This document shows positions 62,515-64,000 of a DNA stretch of 64,000 bases, in pieces. Source of the DNA: Harmonia axyridis (lineage: Eukaryota; Arthropoda; Insecta; Coleoptera; Coccinellidae); contig NC_059504.1 of the NCBI RefSeq assembly GCF_914767665.1, positions 870,501-934,500 of the forward strand, given 5' to 3'. The notes under the pieces were generated by a model. It did not search any database. It was given only the letters and a program-made list of their open reading frames with translations, and was not told where the DNA came from. The position numbers and the translations under genes are program-made. The number at the start of each line of letters is the position of its first letter. Position 1 is the first letter of the stretch.

Positions 62515-64000
62515 CTGAACAAGAGAAAAACAATTAAAAAATATCATCATTTTATCCTACATTCATACCCAACTCAAAATCATAATAAAGATAATATTAT
62601 TTCTCCTCTTCACTATTCTAAAAGTATGATCACGAGTTTTCCTACTTCAAAAATCTCTAGAAAACGTATGCAGTTACCCTCAAATATTGATTTGAAGAAA
62701 CAAGTTCGAGTAAACATTCTCGTAGAATTCGATTGCAAGTTTCACAAAACTTTCATTATAATAACTGGCAACATCGGATCATTTCTGTGTTCAATTTTCA
62801 GTTCATATCAGGATATGTATTGAATCTTAAAGGATACCTATGGGTTTATCAATTGATCAAAGTTTTGTGAAACCCTTTATCAATAAAACTGATATTTTTA
62901 AGAGGCAGCCAAATAACATTCTGGTCATAGCTGTTTCTAAGTTCATAATTGAGGATACTTTCAATGTGTTGATTATCTTTACAAACATAAACTAATAGTT
63001 TTGATTAGTCAGTTTTTACTAGACCGAAATTAATCCTAAATTCAAACAAAAACATTTCCAATTCATTAAATATCATAACATGGCTTCTTCAGTGTCCAGA
63101 AATATCCATTCGAAAACTTCATTTTGGAAGTAAACAATTGTCGTGTAAAATAAAATAGAGGAAGTACCTACATTATAATTTTTGTCTATAATAGATACCA
63201 ACAGAGCAAGAACCCAGAACCACCAGAATTAGTTATTTTCTGATTAAACAAATATTCCGTGATGAGTATTGAAATATACCATGAAAATGAACATACCTGT
63301 CAATTTGTATTGTTCGTACTTTTTTAAATATTCTTCAATTTTCTTTCATTCCCATCACAATTCAATAATCAAAATTGCCAGACAGTTCCCATTAGTGTAA
63401 TTTCCGTCAGGAATTCAAAAGTTCACGAAAAATCATTCGAAATTATTTTGTTGAAGTGATTCTAACTTTCGTGTTATCTAGAAATGCCGATGTGTTCACC
63501 GATTAGATTTTGTTACTGACGATGCGAACTCGTGATTGGTCAAGCTTTCTTCGGTAGGAGCCGCTGCCATATTTCCATGGAAACCACAAGGAAATTGTTT
63601 CTAGGTTTGTAGTCAGACTGACTCCAATCGGATTTTTAAATCATTCAAGAGGAAAGAATTCTAGATAACTTTCAATTTTAAATCCACCTTAGATTTCAAA
63701 CTGCAATCAACGAGTATAAGTAAACTTTGATTGTATTTACGCGAATTTCATACCATCTGGTATTAATTACGGAAATTGTATTGCATTATTTGTTATCAAT
63801 TTTCAGTGAAATCGTGAGCAATTTATAATTCAGAATTCAAGAAAAGTTAGCAATGCTTTCAAAACCTGATAGGGCACTAGGTATTTACTTTATTTCTTAG
63901 CGCTTGTTCTCCGATGCTATATTTTTTCGTCAGAATGTCTGAATTTTCGAATTTTGAGCTGGGAATGGTCTCAAACGATAAGGTTCTTTCCGCTGATAAT
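62515..64000. other. sif 5' intron, incomplete
   Basis: AT-rich sequence upstream of the first exon seen. The expected initiating exon is not recognisable here, so this intron is longer than 1.48 kb. No repeats recognised. Confidence 0.6.

Overview
The window is AT-rich, intron-dominated insect DNA. Almost all of it lies inside one very large gene on the minus strand, the orthologue of Drosophila still life (sif), a TIAM-type Rac guanine-nucleotide exchange factor. I could place 18 exons between 62514 (5' side) and 1573 (3' side). Every junction has a GT donor and an AG acceptor, and the reading phases agree from exon to exon. Together they encode about 1184 residues: an N-terminal EVH1/WH1 domain, a long low-complexity linker, the first PH domain with its coiled-coil/Ex extension, and the Ras-binding-like domain. 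The first coding exon lies beyond position 64000, and the PDZ and catalytic DH-PH exons lie beyond position 1. The order of insect is not certain. Beetle is my best guess, from the kinds of dispersed repeats (short 'acagggtgt' elements, many mariner relics, foldback MITEs).

Layout from left to right. 1.5-5 kb: sif exons 18-16, with a broken irritans-type mariner and a chimeric Penelope/LINE fragment between them. 5-14.7 kb: an intron filled with mariner copies, a degraded partial copy of sif exon 16, an element carrying the promoter and first exon of a YqaJ-type protein, a GC-rich block and a 752-bp foldback. 14.7-16.9 kb: exons 15 and 14 (PH domain). 17-27.6 kb: an intron hosting a complete single-exon gene for a secreted leucine-rich-repeat protein on the same strand. 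27.7 kb: exon 13. 27.8-50.3 kb: a 22.5-kb intron holding a strong candidate alternative first exon (34364-34843), a Tc1 relic, a nested MITE, a 139-bp satellite array and a decayed copy of sif exon 4. 50.3-62.5 kb: the compact cluster of exons 12 to 1, interspersed with LINE remnants and two more element insertions.

Two protein-coding genes are therefore supported: sif and the nested LRR gene. The candidate alternative first exon could give a shorter sif form that lacks the EVH1 half. The rest is mobile-element debris: six copies of one DD41D mariner family, at least five of a related older family, DD34D irritans and cecropia/mellifera-type relics, Tc1, Penelope, RTE-like and RNase-H-bearing LINE pieces, and several families of terminal-inverted-repeat MITEs. 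No tRNA, rRNA or CRISPR feature is supported.
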